A program made the translations under genes and the position numbers. Source: Acidimicrobiaceae bacterium (GTDB lineage Bacteria > Actinomycetota > Acidimicrobiia > Acidimicrobiales > Palsa-688). Taken from it: 7,073 bases of DNA. Below are positions 6,198 to 7,073 of this stretch, in pieces. The stretch is taken from positions 1 through 7,073 of the forward strand of contig DAHWQF010000168.1 of the NCBI GenBank assembly GCA_027334785.1. The letters are read 5' to 3'. Position 1 is the first letter of the stretch. Every line of letters begins with the position of its first letter. The notes under the pieces are model-generated. The model had not been told where the DNA came from, did not search any database, and saw only the letters and a list, made by a program, of their open reading frames with translations.

Positions 6198-7052
6198 GTG
6201 CCGGACATCACACAGGTGGGCGTGGTGGGGTGCGGGGTAATGGGTTCGGGCATTGCCGAGGTGAGCGCCCGGGCCGGGCTCGATGTCGTCGTCTGTGAAG
6301 CGAGCCAGCAACTGGCCCAAGAGGGGGAGGAGAGGGTCAGGCGTTCGCTGGCGGGGGCCGTGGAGAGGGGAAAGCTGGCGGAAAAGGAGCGGTCCGCTGC
6401 TCTCGAGCGGTTGCGGTTCGTCGCGGACTTCGCTGCGTTGTCCGACCTCCAGCTGGTGCTGGAGGCCGTCCCGGAGGATCCCTCCACCAAGGCCACGGTA
6501 CTCGCCCGCCTGGACTCGGTGCTCCGCGAGGACGCGGTCATAGGGACCAACACGTCCTCCATGCCCATCATCCGCTTGGCGCGGGCCACCGAGCGGCCGG
6601 GACGCGTGCTCGGCGTGCACTTCTTCAACCCCGTCCCCGTGCAGCCCCTGGTGGAGGTCATACCGTCGCTCCTGACCGAGGAGGCGGTGGCAGATTCGGT
6701 GGCCTCGTTCGTGAGCGAGCGGCTGGGCAAGACGGTCGTACGTTCGAAGGACCGGGCGGGCTTCTTGGTGAGCGCCCTCCTCATCCCTTACCTGCTATCG
6801 GCCATCCGGATGTACGAGTCGGGCTTCGCGACGGCCGAAGCCATAGACGCCGGCATGGAAAAGGGCTGTGCTCACCCGATGGGCCCGCTCCGTTTGTGCG
6901 ACTTGATCGGGCTGGACACCGTGAAAGCGATCGCGGACACCCTCCACGACGAGTTCAAAGAACCCCTCTACGGGCCGCCGCCGCTGCTCCTAAGGATGGT
7001 GGAGGCCGGCTGGCTGGGCCGCAAGAGCGGGCGGGGCTTCTACACGTACTGA
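6198..7052 (+). CDS. fadB2: 3-hydroxybutyryl-CoA dehydrogenase, FadB2-like
   Basis: A cytoplasmic NAD(P)-dependent 3-hydroxyacyl-CoA dehydrogenase of 284 residues, interconverting 3-hydroxybutyryl-CoA and acetoacetyl-CoA. Seen: the dinucleotide-binding motif VGVVGCGVMGSGIAE at the N-terminus, NTSS with Ser120-Ser121, and GVHFFNPVPVQPLVEV with His141 and Glu153, spaced like the family's catalytic His-Glu pair. The C-terminal domain has HPMGPLRLCDLIGLDT and ends in GRKSGRGFYTY, very like actinobacterial FadB2. Oddity: the motif usually ending in Asn reads GFLVSALLIPY, so Ser192 replaces the conserved active-site Asn. The GTG at 6198 gives MPDITQVGVV and the normal family length. GTG 6189 is a close alternative, and TTG 6096 would add 34 residues translated partly from the 18-bp repeat. 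No good Shine-Dalgarno precedes the GTGs. It is divergent from the dehydrogenase/FeS operon and would act two steps after it in butyryl-CoA oxidation. Synthesis-direction use is also possible. Confidence 0.92.
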   Translation: MPDITQVGVVGCGVMGSGIAEVSARAGLDVVVCEASQQLAQEGEERVRRSLAGAVERGKLAEKERSAALERLRFVADFAALSDLQLVLEAVPEDPSTKATVLARLDSVLREDAVIGTNTSSMPIIRLARATERPGRVLGVHFFNPVPVQPLVEVIPSLLTEEAVADSVASFVSERLGKTVVRSKDRAGFLVSALLIPYLLSAIRMYESGFATAEAIDAGMEKGCAHPMGPLRLCDLIGLDTVKAIADTLHDEFKEPLYGPPPLLLRMVEAGWLGRKSGRGFYTY

Positions 7053-7073
7053 TCAGCCGCGGGCCTGCCGGCG

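Noticed and set aside
7050..7073. End of a convergent minus-strand gene at TGATCA (7050-7055)
   Set aside because: TCA at 7053-7055 would read as a TGA stop on the minus strand, but only six codons are visible, too few to support a gene.

Overview
The window is dense, strongly GC-rich DNA with little spacer. It holds five protein genes of acyl-CoA metabolism, four of them complete. The 3-hydroxyacyl-CoA dehydrogenase closely resembles the FadB2 type of Actinomycetota. With the GC richness and the GTG starts, this points to an actinobacterium, possibly an uncultured or deep-branching lineage. That placement is inference from protein resemblance; no rRNA or tRNA is present.

Layout. Plus strand, 1-716: the C-terminal end of a B12-dependent acyl-CoA mutase, best matching fused isobutyryl-CoA mutase (IcmF). 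Plus strand, 731-2554: a large acyl-CoA dehydrogenase of about 600 residues, 14 nt downstream and probably co-transcribed. Convergent to these, a minus-strand pair: an acyl-CoA dehydrogenase (6086-4752) followed by a membrane-anchored iron-sulfur oxidoreductase (4662-2641). Divergent from that pair, plus strand 6198-7052: a 3-hydroxybutyryl-CoA dehydrogenase. No stretch over 300 bases lacks a gene.

The parts make a coherent scheme. The mutase would interconvert isobutyryl-CoA and butyryl-CoA. The acyl-CoA dehydrogenases would oxidise butyryl-CoA or a similar thioester to the enoyl-CoA. The membrane protein has the architecture of EtfAB:(methyl)menaquinone oxidoreductase (EMO) and would carry the electrons, via ETF, to the quinone pool. 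The hydroxyacyl-CoA dehydrogenase would act two steps later. Enoyl-CoA hydratase, thiolase and ETF genes are not in the window.

The most unusual feature is tandem duplication. The three larger spacers each carry a different short tandem repeat: 45 bp at the convergent stop codons, a 39-bp segment at 53-bp spacing over the start region of the iron-sulfur gene, and 18 bp between the divergent genes. A fourth repeat (15 bp x 4) lies inside the minus-strand acyl-CoA dehydrogenase and forms part of a roughly 59-residue low-complexity insertion. The hydroxyacyl-CoA dehydrogenase also has serine at a normally conserved active-site asparagine. I see no mobile element, CRISPR array, defence system or clearly new gene system.
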